This document shows, one piece after another, positions 62,100-64,000 of a stretch of DNA of 64,000 bases. The notes beneath the pieces were generated by a model, which was not told the DNA's origin, ran no database searches, and saw only the letters and a list, made by a program, of their open reading frames with translations. Position numbers and translations under genes: made by a program. Source of the stretch: Camelus bactrianus (Eukaryota > Chordata > Mammalia > Artiodactyla > Camelidae). The stretch lies in assembly GCF_048773025.1 (NCBI RefSeq), contig NC_133557.1, positions 7,456,001 through 7,520,000 of the forward strand, in the 5' to 3' direction. The stretch's first letter is position 1, and every line of letters begins with the position of its first letter.

Positions 62100-63510
62100 C
62101 CTGGCTCCAAACGCCAAGAAAAATGGATGGTGAAAGGTGGAGGTGAACCCCAATCTACCCAGGGGGACTCTGAAGATAAATGACTGGATTCTGTTTTCCA
62201 TTTCTCTCTTTCCTCTGGATCTCATCTCTGCATTCATCTTCCAATGCACAGCCTCTTCACATCATTCTCCTCCAAGACCGCTGTGGACTTTTTAGATGGG
62301 TTAGAATAGAAGAAGAGTTTTCTACATCCTCGCAGGCTGCTCAGAGCACTCTGTATTAACTAGAATATAAACTAGGTAGGCTGCTCTAAAAAGAGACCAA
62401 ATACAGTAATTTCAATAGGAGAGAATTTGATTTTTATCTCCCAAACTAGTTCGAGTATGGTATGGTGGTTTACGGTGTTGGAGCTCTGGATCCTCTTATC
62501 TTGTTTTTCTCTGTACCTCAAATGTTGCTTTTGATTGCAAGACAACACATCACAAGGATGACTACGTTGTATTCACAATCCCTCCAGCACAAAGAGGGAA
62601 GAGCAGAAGTTAAAGACATACCCATTCCCTTTGTGGATACGACCCAGAAGTTGCCAGTGTTATTTCCATTCACTTCCTGTTGGCTAGAATTTAGTCATAT
62701 GGCCATGCCAAGCTGCAAGGGGTTCTGGGAAATGTAGTTTTTATTCTATTTCCAAAGGACTCCCAACTATGGACTCATCTCTGAGACTTTGGACATTGAT
62801 AAGAATGCTGCCAGCAGGCCACATTTTGTCTCAGTGCCCATCTGCTGAAGGTCAGGGGCATATCCGTGGCCATTCTGACCATGGGCTTCCTGGAAGAGGT
62901 AGTTCCTCTCACACAGTAAGACTGAAGGAGATCAAGATGGTTTCATGGTCCCTAGGGAGAGGGAATGCCAGGTGATCAGGTTGCCTGAATGGGTTATCTT
63001 GTGCCAGATCTGGACCCTAAAAGAAGAGATGCTCCATTCCCACCCTCCCAACCCCCAGAGAGTGTGGGGAGCAGACAGCATCAGCACCCGTTTCTGCTCC
63101 AAGTGCATTCCTTTCCATGATCAAGTGAGCTCACGTCTTCTTCCTGGAGAACTGCGTACCAGGGGCTGTTGAGACAAACCAGGGTCACTAAGAAACAGTA
63201 TTGTGCTCCTGGGAAGTCACTGCCTGAGGGGAATCAGTTCTCAGGTGGGCTAGTGACTCCTCTGGTAGCCTGGCGGCTGATGGAGGGAGGAGCAAAGAGA
63301 CTACTGCTCTGGGATTTGGGTTGAGATGCATGGAGAGAAGTGGGGAGTTGGCACAGGAGCAAACGGGTTGGGAAAAAGTTGGAGGAGCTTCGTGTAGCCG
63401 TGGTTGGACCCTTCCAGGTCCCCAGTTACATTCCTATTAGTGCCTGATTGCCAGACTCTTCCTGGGAGCCCACCCAGCATGTCCTCCCAATAAACATCCA
63501 TCCTATGGCA
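62100..63510 (+). other. SIGLEC1: Probable SIGLEC1 3' UTR with poly(A) signal
   Basis: The first canonical AATAAA downstream of the stop lies at 63489-63494, giving a 3' UTR of about 1.4-1.5 kb, which is plausible for this gene. An old interspersed repeat fills about 62340-62740. A shorter UTR using a variant signal cannot be excluded. Confidence 0.5.
62340..62740. repeat. Old interspersed repeat in the SIGLEC1 3' UTR
   Basis: It ends with GTTGGCTAGAATTTAGTCAT and TGGGAAATGTAGTTTTTATT, typical of an old mammalian repeat. The family is not assigned. Confidence 0.45.
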
Positions 63511-64000
63511 TAACTGGAGTGAGTCTTTCTTGCAACCCAAACTGCTGGACTGGAACACAGAGAATTCGAATGTGAGTGGGGTTTATTCTGGGAGACTGCC
63601 AGCTGGAGGTGGCAATGGGTGCAAATTACATGACATTTAGCATAAACTACCTTACGCTCAAGCAATCTGTGCCCCTCCCTGTGGCTCTGGGTGCTGATCA
63701 CCCCTGCTGCCCACATGACCCAGCACTGTGCTTGGCACGTGGTAGGTGAGCACTTAGTAAGCACTGGTTTTTCTACATTGCTGTCAAGTGGGAAGGTGGA
63801 AAGTGTGGGCTAACACCACAGATGGAACAGGGAGAGAGCAAGCCAAATGCAGCTGGATGTTCTGGGGAAGAGAGGATGAGGGGAGGACCATGGGTGGCCA
63901 AGAAGGGGTGGCTACTGTGGGATATGGGAACATTTGACTTGGAGTCTCCATCTGCTTCTGTTCACCTACCTCCAAGGGGGTGTAGGTCCACCTGGGACTG
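63511..64000. other. Right flank, no gene seen
   Basis: Sequence downstream of the inferred SIGLEC1 poly(A) signal. A MIR-like tail (GTGCTTGGCACGTGGTAGGT) lies near 63728. The next gene by human synteny (ADAM33) is not visible. Confidence 0.4.

Overview
This is nuclear DNA from a placental mammal: spliced genes with phase-consistent GT-AG introns, CpG-island promoters, and many LINE, SINE and DNA-transposon remnants. One tRNA-derived SINE at 38702-38799 has the head and body of the camelid Vic-type SINE. It sits in a LINE-1 3' end of the type I associate with camels and alpacas, so the best guess is a camelid (Camelus, Lama or Vicugna). Gene order ADISSP (C20orf27) > < HSPA12B, SIGLEC1 > matches, in reverse, the human 20p13 block as I remember it.

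Layout. 1-8640: ADISSP on the + strand, five coding exons (2668-8086, 174 aa), with a possible 5' exon at the window's left edge. 9055-27200: HSPA12B on the - strand, twelve coding exons (22220 down to 9914, 680 aa), a non-coding first exon in a CpG island near 27 kb, and a tail-to-tail arrangement with ADISSP about 0.4 kb apart. 27.4-46.3 kb: a gene-poor spacer of repeats: a minisatellite beside the HSPA12B promoter, L1, L2 and MIR fragments, one solo LTR with clean target-site duplications, and the nested SINE/L1. 46309-63500: SIGLEC1 (sialoadhesin, CD169) on the + strand, 21 coding exons: signal peptide, one V-set and sixteen C2-set Ig domains (one exon each), a transmembrane exon and a short cytoplasmic tail with two candidate terminal exons.

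All three genes look intact. I rebuilt exons by eye from splice signals, reading-frame phase and my memory of the human proteins; none was checked by alignment. The three are neighbours rather than a pathway: a secreted adipose signalling protein, an endothelial Hsp70-like protein and a macrophage sialic-acid receptor. I found no undescribed multi-gene system. The observations most worth following are the alternating two-domain architecture of SIGLEC1, its two possible C-terminal exons, and an out-of-frame upstream start in the possible ADISSP leader.
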